From contig JAWZYV010001839.1 in NCBI GenBank assembly GCA_038373885.1, positions 806,001-870,000 of the forward strand: 64,000 nt of DNA, written 5' to 3'. The notes beneath the pieces were generated by a model. That model was not told the DNA's origin. It did no database searches and saw only the letters and a program-made list of their open reading frames with translations. Within the stretch, counting starts at the first letter, position 1. Every line of letters begins with the position of its first letter. The position numbers were made by a program, and so were the translations under genes. Shown one piece after another: positions 1-11,504 of this stretch. The DNA is from Cheiracanthium punctorium. Taxonomy: Eukaryota; Arthropoda; Arachnida; Araneae; Cheiracanthiidae.

Positions 1-2551
1 ATCTCCGTCCCGGTCCACATGGGTCGAGACTGGAGCTTACATGTCCCAAACTCCAAAAATCACAAACTTATCACTCTGACTTTTTTATTTATAGAGGTCA
101 TAAACACGATACTGTGAAACTGTTTCGTGTTTCGATCTCCGATGGAATCGAGAGATGACTCACTATTTTTTGTGGAAAGAGAAATTTTTTTATTTACGAT
201 ATTTCTTTTTTGTCTCTCTCTACGTGTAAGGGGGCGGGTGAAAGAAGAAGAGAGAGAAGCAATGTGGAGAAGCATTGAGAGGAATGTGAGCTTTTGCTCC
301 GATCATACTGCATTCTAATTAGGGAAATGTAAATACTGTGTAAAATTGTCTAAATAAAGCAGCCGTACATAGTGTACTTAGGGCACATTTTTGCTACCAC
401 CTTCACAAATTCCTAATACTATGATACATTAAACACTGTTTATTTAAAGAATTATTTGATGAGAATGAGAAATTCTGCTTGCAAGTGCCACGGAAATTGC
501 ATTTCCTTTTGGCCATACTCAAAAGACAGGTACGTACAGAGAAAAGAGTAGCATATTTAAGTGAAATTTATCACTTCCTCATCATCCTCCTCATATCCCT
601 ATCATCCTCAGAGAAACACAAGTAAAAAATTACATGCGGTTTGAATGAACTGAAGTGCAATAATTGTAGTTGGCGATACAAGGGATAATTTTTTTTCTAC
701 GAACAGTAAGTTATGTGACTGAAAATTTCGGGGGGGGTTTGAACCCCCAAAACCCCCCCTTGGCTACGGCCTTGTACAGGAAGTAATAATAAATAAAATT
801 GTACTATGATTACACACATAACTTTAGGGTAACATTTTGCTTTCTTGTACCTTTTGTTTAGATTAAATTATTTTTTAAATCTTAGCTATTCTAAAAAGAA
901 ATTTTCTGTATCTATATCTGTTGCATTCTGCATGATTCAAATAATATGGAGGAAAGTACTTTTATACAATCAAATAAGTATCTAGTAACATCACCGACTT
1001 AAAAAAGTCACCGGTTTAGTAGCCATTTTCTCAATTTTAGTTCCCTAAGTAGTAACATTTTTGAATGATTTTGTAGTTAAGAAATAAACATGCTTAATTT
1101 AGCTTCATTTAAGAAGGATTGAATAAAATGATAAATTTAAAAACTTCATATATATATAACAGAACATATAATACATTTATTTTTATAGCACGATAAAAAA
1201 AAAAGATTAGAATGTTTGCTGAAAGCTCAGTAGCAGCTTTAAAAAAAAGGGATTTGACAAAAACCAACACTAGATTTTCAAATGAGTCGTTGGAGTAAGG
1301 TGCAAGTAGCCAAAACATGAAAATAGTATGAAAATGACGTTTTTTTTTTTGGTTCAAAAAGTCATCTAATCTTTAAATTAGTTGCAAAAGTCCATTGTAC
1401 ATTAAAAACAGTAAAAGTAAAAATTTACCTGTAATATTTTCTTGACTGTTTAAAAACTTAAATCCAACCATAAAATCTTCTTTCTGTATCCATAACCAGC
1501 AAGATATCACTGCAGAAGCAAATCTTATTATAATTATTATTGCTCCTTCCTAACAGAGATATCTCACTAGTCTATAGCAATAACGTTCTCGAAAGTCTGC
1601 AACAACAACCTTAAAAACTTATCCTAAAAAGCGTATTTCATAACTGGCTTCCCGCTCAACGTTTCAAGATTTGCAAAACGAAATGAAACATCAAGAGAAA
1701 AAAGAATGGGTTACTATAGTATCAATCGACACGAAAACTCGCCAATCTTCAAATGCATAAAAAATTCATTTATACTTCGTATAAATAATCTGAATTAATA
1801 TAGACAAATCCGCAATAACAGTTCGAATTCTTGGTGCCTTATCGTGCAACCGTGAGATATTAGTTGACCCTGGGTAGATATTTTTGACCTCTTGCTTTCC
1901 GTAAGGAGGCCGTTAAAGGGTGCGAAATAGAACATTTGATTCAGGAGTAATCGAAACAGAATGAAATAATATAATATGTAAATATTGGTTCATTGCTGAA
2001 TTTCTAACAAAATAGCTGCAGGAGCTCTAATTTGTTTTATTGTAAATTTGAGCATTAATTACCTAATTTATATTTATCTTTTGTTTTACCACTGCTACAT
2101 TTAATTGAATAAAAAAATGTCAATAGAAGCAATTATGTAGGCTGTTAAAATTTTTAATTTAATCTAAAATTCTCTGAAGAAAAAAAGACTACAGGAGCTG
2201 AGCTCTCATGCAAAACCCTGACTGGTCTTCGTGTAATACTTTCTAACATATTTCTGCACCCTAATTCGGTAGATTTTAAAAGGGGCTTAACGTAGAAAAA
2301 AGTCTCCAAATATGTTTTTCAGGAAAAGTTTAGCAAAATTGTAAAATATTAATATAAATTATAAAAATGTTAAGATTAAAATTCATAATTCTGTACATAG
2401 TGGGGGTTATATACTGTCATATACAGAGTGGAGGTTACACTGTCGGTGTAGTAAATATTTTTATACCATACTGAACTCGTTTGTATTATTTTAGTTTTTA
2501 GTATTAAAATATTTAAAGGCACAAATATGAACTTCTCCCTTACATCCCCCC
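1..2551. other. Non-coding, probably intronic or upstream DNA
   Basis: No open frame here shows a recognisable protein motif, and all frames are short and AT-rich. Around 718-772 there is a G-run/C-run block ending in TTGGCTACGGCCTTG. It resembles one half of the GTAGCC-type hAT MITEs found whole elsewhere in the window. Because the first recognised exon begins in phase 1, this stretch is likely part of an upstream intron of the receptor gene, but no upstream exon was found. Confidence 0.5.
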
Positions 2552-2799
2552 CAGTATCGGATCCAGGGGAGGGGCTAGGGGGCTTCCCCCCTCCAAAAGA
2601 TTGCTGAAGGGTAACATTCTGCTTTATTATACACTTTAAAATGCTAAAATGATCATATTTTATTACTTAGCCCCTCCCAAAAGCATGCACATTGATTTAG
2701 ACTAAAATTTTGAATTATAGTACATTTTAATTGGGTGAAATAAGCTTTTTTTTTAAAAATTTTGTCCCTCCCCCAAAAAAATGTCTGGATCCGCCACTG
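2552..2799. mobile_element. hAT-type MITE (CAGTGGCGGATCCAG termini)
   Basis: The left end reads CAGTATCGGATCCAG, and the reverse complement of the right end reads CAGTGGCGGATCCAG, giving imperfect 15-bp terminal inverted repeats. The interior is 248 bp with G-rich and C-rich runs and no transposase. Flanks are C-rich on both sides (ATCCCCCC versus CCCCCCCC), so an 8-bp duplication is possible but cannot be shown. Termini of this shape are typical of hAT non-autonomous elements. Confidence 0.6.
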
Positions 2800-5149
2800 C
2801 CCCCCCCCCTCAAAAAAAAAATCTTAGCAGTGACCCTGCCTTTGGGTGCGCGGAACTTATATCCCCTAACACTTCTACACCGTATGAATGTGAAACAATA
2901 TTATTTAATTAAAATAACGAAATTTTATGTCAACACTACGAAATATATTCAGGCCCATTACTGCCAATTAGTGCTGGTCCGGTACATTTTAAGCAGTACC
3001 ACGCCGTTAACTTTTTTGTGCATGTCACAGACACATGGCAGTTCGCCGTTACTAGTTATGTACCGGCGCATATGCACTTTTCAGGCACTGGTACTCAGGG
3101 GCGAGGCGTGAATATATGCCATGGTCATCGCTGCTTACAGATTTATCCCCCTCTTCCCCGTCAGCGCAAGCACACACCCACACACTGCGTTATAAGTTCT
3201 AATGAAACGACCGACGAAAAGAAAATTTTGATCATGGTGTCATGCAAATAGTCAAAAGGTGTGATGCAAATAGTCAAAAATATTATGTTCATATATTTTA
3301 TCAACATTTAAGTTAAATATTTAGTACAAAAATATTTTAAAAAAAATTCCTATTCTAGTCTAAGCTTAATTTTTTATTTGATTCGGTTGATTACTGATTC
3401 ATTTTTCAAAAAACACATAACTCAAAAGAAATACTAGACGTTGTCATTGGACTATAATTTATTTTTTATGTAACACAATATACATAAGATCGAACACATT
3501 AACACAGTAAATTTGTCTTACACTCGAATACTTTAATGACGTGGTGTAAGAATAAAGAACATTTTGGATGTACTTCAAAGCAAATAAGATAATCTAACGT
3601 TTGAAAAAAAAAAACACATCCTAAATGGTTATTTGTATTATTTATTTAGAGATTTAATAATTAAAAATAATCTTAAATAGTTATTATTAGTAGTATTTAT
3701 TTAGAAATTTATTAATTAGAAATGGGACATTTTTGATATGTACAGATATGGTACTTATCAAAACAGTAAAGAATAATATTCATCCATTATTTGAAAATAA
3801 AATCCATTCTTATTTTGGATGAAAATTTTCCGATTATTATGTCGTAAAAATCTTAAGGATGCCAACATTTCTTTCTCGATCTATAGCAATGAAATATTAC
3901 TCATCCGATTTTCACTTTGGGTGAATCTCTTACATGTGTGAATTCTTTTTAAAGCATGGGTCTTCTAGACTCAGACAAATAGTCCATTTTTTGAGATATT
4001 CAAATTACAAATGCATAGGACATTTTTTTAAATATAGAAATTTATTATTTTTTTCTTTTTTCGCATTAAAGTATTTATCAAAAGAACAAACAAAATATTT
4101 TCAACATAACAAGTAATTTTATTATATTCAGAAGAAGTTATATGAAACAGCAGTGCATTTTCTTATTATATAAAGAAATTACGCAAGAATTTCAAGTAAG
4201 AAGAGACGAGAAATGATTTAATTTCAAAAATCATTTAAAAAAATGATTTTATTTATTTTAATTTAAAACCAAATTAAACGCATCCCACAGATAGATATTG
4301 CCGTTCTGTAATTCGTTCGTGTCAACTTTCACATGCACATGTATTTATATATTTTTTGTACAATCAATCAGTTCAGTCGCCTAGTGGTGTTAAAACGCTG
4401 GTTGGATGCTATCTTTTTAGAGATGACCTGGCTCACTTTTCACCGTATATTCCTCCCGAAATTTTCGCGCTATTTGATTGGCCAAGGAACTGCGCGCGTC
4501 ATCGGACGAGATGCTCTGTTATCAGCGCATCTCTTTTGAGGTCGGGACGATTTCCTTTATGACCAAAAGATGGCAGCAGTAAGAATCTTGTATAAACGGA
4601 GGTTTCTCTGCGAAACCAAACAAGAAAATAATAAAATTACCTTATAAGCCATTCCTTTGCACAAAAAAAGATTATTCTATTGCGAAAATTTTATAAAATT
4701 GTGTTTTTAAATACGCTGAATTCAAGTTCAAAACTCTTCGCATTTTTCAGAAACCTGCTACTCATCTGCGCATCGTGCGCGGACTGAAGGCTTCGCCCCT
4801 GCTGGTACTCCAGTGACTTCCAGACGATGGCAATCTATCTTGCTCCCGGTATACGGCACTTCGCCAGCACGACGGGTACCCGGCCGTCATTTTGCGGGCA
4901 GTTGTGTGTTTGCTGGGTAGCCCTCTGATAGTTTTGCCTTAGCCAAACGAGCTATCTATTCCGGTAGCGAAATAAATTCGCCATATGGTCCCACCGTAAA
5001 AAATAAAATATCTAACTAAAGGAAGCAACTTTTTTATTCCGGTGAGATCTGGCATTAAAGTCTCGTAGTGGACTAGTCGCTAACTCCGTTCCCGTAAGAA
5101 CACTGAAAGAGAAGCAGCACTGGCTTGGCCAATGCTACGGAGGGTAAAA
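2800..5149. other. Non-coding stretch, no supported gene
   Basis: Small open frames at 2731-3251, 3934-4116 and 4333-4562 have no recognisable domain. The segment around 4740-5060 is more GC-rich than its surroundings and leads into the dispersed repeat at 5150, so it may be part of the same repeat. Confidence 0.4.
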
Positions 5150-5425
5150 ACCTCTCTCGGCTGAACGGTTGTGGGATCGTGTGCGCTAACGGGAGCTAGT
5201 GCACGTAAAAGCTGTCCTTGTCCCCAGGGCCAGCGATATCTTTGGGGGCTCCGATTTCAGGTGCTAGGCTAGGTCTCTCATTTGAAATTGGTTCAAAATT
5301 AGGAGACCACTCATAGGGGGTCAACGTTGGTCTGCCTAATAGTCGATTCTCATAATGAAATGACCACCATCTATGGCCCTCGTTGTGGTCAAGCCTCCAG
5401 TAGACCGCTGGCCCGGCTATTAGAG
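5150..5425. repeat. Dispersed repeat, copy 1 (also at 30664-30900)
   Basis: Shares an ordered series of blocks with 30664-30900: CAGGTGCTAGG, then AATTGGTTCA, then CATAATGAAATGACCA, then CATCTATGG. The two copies are clearly related but diverged. It is more GC-rich than its surroundings. No terminal inverted repeats were found, so a SINE or other retroposon is possible. Confidence 0.6.
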
Positions 5426-5537
5426 AGAGAAATGACCTGGCATTAAATTATTCTGACAGAAAAAAAAAACAATCTGATTTGTTTATTTCTTAACCGATTT
5501 CCTTGCTCATCAATGTTCATGCTTTTTATTCTTCCAG

Positions 5538-5672
5538 ATGCCGACATATGTGGATCCAATCCGAACCTGTGTGGAATGGAAGCTGGTTGCTATTCCCTGG
5601 GAAATACTTACGAATGCATTTGTCCAGACTTACAGCCAGCCGGACCCAACAACAGCTGTGATCGTAGCAAAG
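5538..5672 (+). CDS. Receptor tyrosine kinase, EGF-like domain exon
   Basis: An internal exon of 135 bp with acceptor TTCTTCCAG before it and donor AAAG/GTGACA after it. It starts with the last two bases of a codon and ends with the first base of the next, so it is a phase 1-1 exon, the usual form of an exon-encoded EGF module. The translation has six cysteines spaced 6, 5, 8, 1 and 11 residues apart (for example CGSNPNLCGMEAGC), the standard EGF-like pattern. It includes an ECICP step between cysteines 4 and 5. No calcium-binding consensus is obvious. Placement in the receptor gene rests on phase: its final G plus AT of the exon at 32915 forms GAT (Asp), and the frame then runs on to the transmembrane exon. 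It would sit outside the cell close to the membrane. The EGF fold is sure; joining it to this kinase is an inference. Confidence 0.8.
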
Positions 5673-5723
5673 GTGACATTTTTTCTTGGCTTATAAAATT
5701 CAAGCATTTATGAAGTGCATGCG

Positions 5724-5925
5724 TTATTCTTGTACATCTTCGAGCTTTGAATGAATGGAAAAATCTTTTTGCAAAATATGAACTCATTTGGATTATGCGC
5801 CTTCAATTTTTTATTAATAGCAATTTAAAAAAAAAAAAAAAGAAAATCATCATTTTTCTAATTACTGGGCATGCCATGTATTTTGCTTATTTGTGACATA
5901 CGAAAGCATAGCACTCATTTGCTGC
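5724..5925. repeat. Diverged duplicate of 8577-8855
   Basis: Shares blocks such as TTACATCTTCGA-like, TTTTGCAAAA-GATGAACTCA-like, CACCTTCAAT-like, TATTTTGCTTATTT and TACGAAAGCATA, in the same order, with 8577-8855. The two copies lie on either side of the piggyBac element. Confidence 0.6.
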
Positions 5926-6159
5926 AACAACGTTGCATGCACTTGATGCTTAAAAAAATTAATGCGTTTTTACAAGCTTTTATTTAGCTTGATTTCCTAC
6001 TATGGTTTTCCAGCTCAAAATTCGTTTTCAAATTTTTACCCACTTCCTAACAACCGATTGAGTGTAAACTTTGGACGCACTCATAACTTCGATGACACTC
6101 AGTATTATTTTATTTCGATATTCGATTCGTTTTACTTATTTAACCCGGCAAGACGCGCG

Positions 6160-6178
6160 GGGGTCATTTTATGACCCC
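6160..6178. repeat. piggyBac subterminal palindrome (copies at 6333-6351 and 8455-8473)
   Basis: A 19-bp palindrome, GGGGTCAT then TTT then ATGACCCC, next to GCGCGG. It recurs at 6333-6351 (central AGA) and, as GGGGTGATTCTATGACCCC, at 8455-8473. Each copy abuts a CGCGCG tract. The position at both element ends suggests subterminal transposase-binding sites, which is an inference. Confidence 0.75.
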
Positions 6179-6457
6179 AAGCCCTTGACTAACTGAGATT
6201 CCTGAAAAACTACTCACCTGTTCAATCATTTCTTATCAGTAGCTGAGTTTATCGCTCCCCTCTCCCTTTTGTGAGTAGTAAGAAAGCATTTCCGGAATTT
6301 TGTGTTCTTTTATTCACGTTTGTTTAGTCACTGGGGTCATAGAATGACCCCGCGCGTCTCTCCGTTCCTTCCACTGACCAGAAATTTCTCTCGGCTGATA
6401 TAGTGAGTTAGTTGCTTGTTTCCCGTTCAGAACTGAGGTATTTGCCTGCTGTTTATA

Positions 6458-8200
6458 ATGCCTACTCCATACGAAAAAGAGATGGAACGTTTACGTAGAC
6501 TTCTTGAGGAAGTCGAAACTGATGAAGATACAGATGGTGAAGAAATTGAACCAGGCGATCCTGCAGAAGAGAAGTGCTCAGATCATGAAAGTTTCAGTGA
6601 ACATGATACAGACTCTGAAGGGGACGGAGATTCTGGAAATGAAGAAACGGATAGCTCGGAATACTTTTTAGCAAAAGATGGCGTAAAGTGGATGAAGACA
6701 AAATTTAGACAGAATGTTCGAACTCGTTGTCACAATATTATCTCGCACTTACCTGGTGCAAAAGGACCAGCGAAAGATGTGACAAATCCCGTGAAAAGCT
6801 GGGAATTATTCATCAATGATAGCATGGTGCAGCTAATTGTAGAGTGCACTGATATATTTATCGAAAAGTGCTCACCAAACTTTTCACGTGAGAGAGATGC
6901 ACGAAAAACGGATCAACTAGAAATTCGCGCTTTATTAGGATTACTATATATGTGTGGATTACACAAATCGTCCCGCCTGAATGTCCGAGATTTATGGGCG
7001 ACAGATGGAACTGGTGTCAGCATTTTTCGCAATACAATGTCTCATAAGCGTTTTTTGTTTCTTCTTCGCTGCATGAGATTTGATAATATAAATGACAGGA
7101 AACAGAGGCAGTTATTCGATAAACTTGCTGCTATACGATACTTTTTTCAGCTATTTATAAAGAACTGTCAGGAACATTACACATTAGGTGAATATGTGAC
7201 AATTGATGAAAAATTAGAACCTTTCCGTGGCCGTTGTGGGTTTCGCCAATATATGCCGAAGAAACCTGCTAAATACGGCATCAAAATATTTGCTTTGGTG
7301 GATGCACGTACATTTTACACAAGTAATATGGAAGTGTATGTTGGATGCCAACCCGAAGGACCCTATAAAGTCTCAAACTCATCTAAAGACATAGTGAAAA
7401 GATTTATGAAACCTCTGTACAAATCTGGTCGTAACCTCACTACCGACAACTGGTATACAAGTTACGGTCTTGCAAAAGAACTGCTTGCAGAAAAGATTAC
7501 AGTAGTGGGGACAATTCGGAAAGATTAAAGAGAGATACCTGCTGAATTTAAAATATGCAAAGGGAGAGACACTCATTCGTCTATTTTTGGATTTCAGAAA
7601 GATGGCACGTTAGTTTCATATGTCACTAAAAAATGCAAATGCGTGATATTACTTTCGACAATGCATAACGATGATGCCATTGATAAGGACACTGGAGATA
7701 CAAAGAAACCAGAAATCATTACTTTTTACAACCATACAAAAGGAGCTGTAGATGTCGTAGATGAGATGGCAGCGAATTACTCCACTGCTCGAAAAACAAA
7801 TAGATGGCCACTTGTCATTTTTTATTCGATTTTGAATGTTGCCGCAATAAATGCAAGAATAGTTTTGCTATCTAACAAAGATCCACCAATACTGTATCGA
7901 AATAGACGACGTTTCATCAAGGACCTTGCTCTTTCACTTATTAATGATTACACCAGTAACCGAATGGATAACCCGAACTTAACTCGAAAACTACGGATGG
8001 AATTACAAAAAACTCGTTCCCCTGCCGTCGGAGAACCAGCAAATAAGAAATCAAAAACTGCTTCTAAGGGAAGATGTAAGTTTTGTCCAAGAAATAAGGA
8101 TATAAAAACTACTGCGACCTGTTGCTTCTGCACAGATTTTGTTTGCAAAGAACATTTGATTTCCGTATGTAATCAGTGCGTCAAAGAAAATAATATGTAA
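6458..8200 (+). pseudogene. piggyBac transposase with one in-frame stop
   Basis: A frame of 580 codons interrupted only by TAA at 7526-7528 (codon 357), just after RKD and before REIPAEF; 6458-7528 and 7643-8200 are the same frame. The N-terminus is acidic, as usual in the family. Three aspartates fit the catalytic DDD triad: Asp250 in TIDEKLEPFRG, Asp330 in LTTDNWYTSYG and Asp432 in GAVDVVDEM. Their spacing of 80 and 102 is close to that of the insect piggyBac enzyme. The C-terminus is cysteine-rich (CKFCPRN, CCFCTDFVCKEH, CNQC), matching the zinc-binding end that recognises the transposon termini. The enzyme would cut and paste DNA at TTAA in the nucleus. The stop removes the third Asp and the Cys-rich domain, so the copy is probably inactive unless the codon is read through. 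Confidence 0.93.
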
Positions 8201-8576
8201 CTGAAAATTGGTATGAACATTCTCCTACATTTAAATTACATTATATAATATTGCACTTTATGTTTCTGTAGAAGTAATTATGCAGATAATTGTTTAATGA
8301 TTTATGTACCAAATGTAATAGAAAAACAAGAAAAAAAATTAAAAATATTTGATTCGCACTAAATAGTGTATTCTTAATATTTCAAAAGAAAAAGTATTGT
8401 GGTTTCAACTAAAAAGTACATTATTTTTAACAGTAGAACGCCGCATTTCACTTTGGGGTGATTCTATGACCCCCGCGCGTCCTAACGTTGGCTGAGGAAG
8501 CGCGCGTTCTCTCGGGTTAATGTTCTGTTCTAAAAATCAAGTTTTTTCTCCACACATCAGCTTGTATCCACCAAAC

Positions 8577-8855
8577 TATTCTTTTACATCTTCGACTTTC
8601 GAATGAACGATAAAATATTTACCATTCATTCGAAAATGGGCGAATGAATTTTTGCGAATGTGTGGAATTGCTTCATTCTGCAATTTCACACATTCGCAAC
8701 ACATTTAGGTATCTATTTTGCAAAAGATGAACTCAGTTTAAATTCTGCACCTTCAATGTTTGATTACTAGCGATTTCTAGGGGTGAAAAATAATCATTTT
8801 CACAATTATTAGCCATGCGACGTATTTTGCTTATTTTTAAAATACGAAAGCATAA
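8577..8855. repeat. Diverged duplicate of 5724-5925, with an insertion
   Basis: Matches 5724-5925 in order, but carries an extra block near 8620-8715. That block contains the CAATTTCACACATTCGCAAC motif of the roughly 145-bp repeat found at 9309 and 19683. An older duplication or a dispersed repeat could explain the pair. Confidence 0.55.
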
Positions 8856-9308
8856 TATCTAGTAAGATTTAGAAATCGCTCTGGTATTGACGAATATTGT
8901 CTTCTGCATTCGATTCAGGAGTTGACCTTTATCCAGCTTTTTTCACGTTTTGTTTTTTCTTATGTTTAGCGTTTATGACAAGTGATTTTCTCTCCGACCT
9001 TTCCCACCCCTGCCCCTTTTATCATTGGTTCTAAATCACTTCTGGTGTGTGCACTGGTTAACTTTTAAATTACACTTTACTGCTTGCTTTTGAGATAAAA
9101 ATTTTCACCGGAGATAAAAGGACTACTTCGGATTGGAGTCGCAAGGTACTCCCATTAGAAAATTTCTTTATACATTTTTCTTTCCTCCTCCTTGAAGAAA
9201 AACTAAGTGTTATTTAATATTTATGAGCTATCCGAGTAATAAGAATAAATAAAAATTAACATTTTGCAGATTAAAAAAAAACTGACCGACGTGAAAATCA
9301 AGCAACGC

Positions 9309-9453
9309 TGCAAATTCACATTCATTCTGCAATTTCACACATTCGCAACACATTTAGGTATGCATGATCTCCGAAGTTAGGTTGTCCTATTCGTCCAAGT
9401 GTTTGCGTATGTTTAATAATGCCTGGTTGTGGGTTTATTGCGTCTAGACCTGG
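9309..9453. repeat. 145-bp dispersed repeat, copy A
   Basis: Runs from GCAAATTCACATTCATTCTG through CACATTCGCAACACATTTAG, ATGCATGATCTCCGA and TTGTCCTAT to GCGTCTAGACCTGGCA. The same series occurs twice in tandem at 19683-19980. No coding potential. Confidence 0.8.
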
Positions 9454-9749
9454 CATACTGGCCCTGACTTATAAAAAACATTGGGGGAGGGGGGTAAAAA
9501 ATACTTCCCAGCAGTGTCCAAAAAATCAGGACTTTTCTAATTAATTGCGTTCTGAAATGAGCATTGCGCACTATAATCCTTACATAAAAAAAATTGTTTT
9601 TGCATTTTAGAAACTCTGTTTAAACGTTTCGAGTATCCTAACTTAATTTCAAATTAAATTAGTTTAAATGGAGCGCATCAAAGATGTATACGATTAAAAA
9701 GACGTGAAAGAAGTCATGTTTTATTTTTCGATTATTGTAGATTATCAAC

Positions 9750-9930
9750 TCGAGGAATCTAGTCCGAGGGGAGTCCTCCTAAGAGGTCCTAACCGGTATT
9801 TACGATACGTTTCGGAGAAAACCACTGGAAACTCCGAACGCCTAGGTTGGCGGATGCGACCTGGATTTGAACCAGGTACCTTCCGTCTACTAGTTGAGAG
9901 CGCTATGTGCTCGGCCACTGGTGGGGCAAA
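9750..9930 (-). mobile_element. tRNA-derived SINE, minus strand
   Basis: The reverse strand has an A-box-like TGGCCGAGCAC and a perfect-looking B box GGTTCAAATCC about 40 bases further on, the spacing of a tRNA gene. No tRNA cloverleaf closes and the sequence continues past the tRNA-like head, so this is a tRNA-derived short retroposon rather than a gene. A tail and target duplication could not be fixed. Confidence 0.6.
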
Positions 9931-9935
9931 TCCAT

Positions 9936-10737
9936 TTTTTTAACCGACTTCCAAAAACAGGGAGAGTTTCTATGTTAAACGCGTATGATTTTTTTAAAAT
10001 AACTTTGATTCTCTTTGGTATAATTTTGTTGTCGTTGGGGGATTACGGTCAATTAACCACACATAGGATCTGGGCCGCGGAGTAGGGGGGCTTTCTAAAG
10101 GGTCAAAATAACAAATTTTCACGATTGCAAACCTGTAAAGTGACTAATCAAGTTTCCGGAGACAATTTTCAAAATGTTCTTTTACCCACCCAGCTAGCTC
10201 AACCCTAAAAACATAAAATTTTCTAAAGGCCGCACTATTTCTGTCAATCCAACTCCTTTTATACAGAAAGATTCAAAAATAGAGATTTGAAATAAAATTT
10301 GAAAAACTCTATATTTGCACTTTGAGCTTAAATTTATGAAAAATATATTATGGTTTAAATTTTTTAAGCTTAAAAAGAGCCTTTTTTATACTACCTCAGT
10401 ATTCGGTTATTTGTTGAATACGTTTTTGTAATGAATAATAACTGCTTACATCACGAAAAAAAGTTCTCTAAAAAATTATGAATAATGTATCGTAGAATAG
10501 GTTATTACAAGTATTTGCTGCTAAGAAGTTGAGAGAGAGAAAGGGAGAAAGCGTCAGGAAAATTCATCCCCCACAAATTTTTAGTTGCTTTTTTCTACGA
10601 TGTATCTAATTAGGGATTTATGTGTTTCGTTACCAGACTGACAAACTTACAGGGTTTATAGAGGGTACAGAGACGGTTCAGAATCACACAGCAATGGGGG
10701 GTCGTTAACATCTTATTCATGTACCTGTTAATAATCA
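9936..10737. other. Non-coding intron, nothing recognised
   Basis: AT-rich sequence without a supported gene or clear element ends. Confidence 0.5.
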
Positions 10738-10745
10738 CTTTGGAA

Positions 10746-10891
10746 CAGGCGCGTAGCCAGGAAAAGTTTTCGGGGGGGGGAGGGGAATATGAACGCATAT
10801 GTGTATAAATAGACAGAATTTCATCACTAATCCAAAAATTTCGGGGGGGGGGATATATCCCGATGTCCCCCCCCCCCTGGCTACGCCCCTG
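10746..10891. mobile_element. hAT-type MITE with 8-bp target duplication
   Basis: A 146-bp element. The left end CAGGCGCGTAGCCAGG and the reversed right end CAGGGGCGTAGCCAGG form terminal repeats. CTTTGGAA flanks both sides exactly (10738-10745 and 10892-10899), the 8-bp duplication expected of hAT. The interior is mostly G and C runs. Confidence 0.9.
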
Positions 10892-11110
10892 CTTTGGAAG
10901 GAATGTTGAAGTAGGCGTCTAATTTCTTAAGCAAGTTTCATAAACAATGGGCTTTCCTCAGAAATGTAATGAAAGAAATAATTCTGAAATAATAATTTTT
11001 ATCAAGTGCAATTGGTGAAAGAGGGATTAGTGTTTGAAAAACCATGGTCGGAGAGTTTACTATTATTTGAACACTTCTAAAGGGATTATTAACAGGTACA
11101 TGAAGACGAC

Positions 11111-11337
11111 TGTTTGCGCTTCACGTGTCTCCTACTTTTGGTGCTTTATTTGGCTAGTTTTTTTTTTTAATTAATGTGTGCTCCGTCTCACCTCACCTCT
11201 CCCTATACTCGGATTTTGTATCGCTTGTTTGTTGCACTCTGATATCTCGCTTGGATTCGCAGAAATAAATTATTTCTATTGTTTGTAATTGCTTTATACT
11301 TATTTCGAAATACTACACTCCATTTACGGCGGAAATA
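11111..11337 (+). repeat. BEL/Pao 5' LTR
   Basis: Pairs with 17577-17824. Shared blocks include GTGCTTTATTTGGC-like, GGATTTTGTATC, TGATATCTCGCTTGGATTCG, CAGAAATAAATT and TTACGGCGGAAA. The canonical terminal CA has become TA. Confidence 0.92.
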
Positions 11338-11339
11338 TT

Positions 11340-11355
11340 TAGTCCGTCGAGCCGG
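11340..11355 (+). other. Primer binding site, likely tRNA-Tyr
   Basis: The bases just inside the 5' LTR read TAGTCCGTCGAGCCGG. That matches 14 of 16 bases of the complement of an animal tRNA-Tyr 3' end (TGGTCCTTCGAGCCGG, from family knowledge). One of the mismatches lies in the TGG that pairs with CCA. Confidence 0.65.
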
Positions 11356-11504
11356 AGAAAACTAAATTTTTGTTTGAAATTATTAGCAAATTCGTCGCAA
11401 TGTAATTTTTTTGTGCTTGTCTGAAAACTATTGCTGTTTTGTTGTCGGCTGTCTCCCGCCTAGAAGTCTTCTTGCGGTGAGTGGAAAATTTTCTCTTTTT
11501 CATC

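Larger units (their letters stand above)
6144..8516 (+). mobile_element. piggyBac transposon, near-complete
   Basis: A 2373-bp element flanked by TTAA at 6140-6143 and 8517-8520, the signature target of piggyBac. Ends are CCCGGCAAGACGCGCG and, reversed, CCCGAGAGAACGCGCG, about 16-bp imperfect inverted repeats. It holds one transposase frame (6458-8200) in the sense orientation. The receptor intron is the insertion site. Three copies of a GGGGTCAT/ATGACCCC palindrome lie near the ends. Clean termini and a single lesion in the gene indicate a younger insertion than most others here. Confidence 0.95.

Noticed and set aside
9750..9930. Possible functional tRNA gene (minus strand)
   Set aside because: A and B boxes are present, but the acceptor stem does not close and the repeat-like body continues, so a SINE is more likely.
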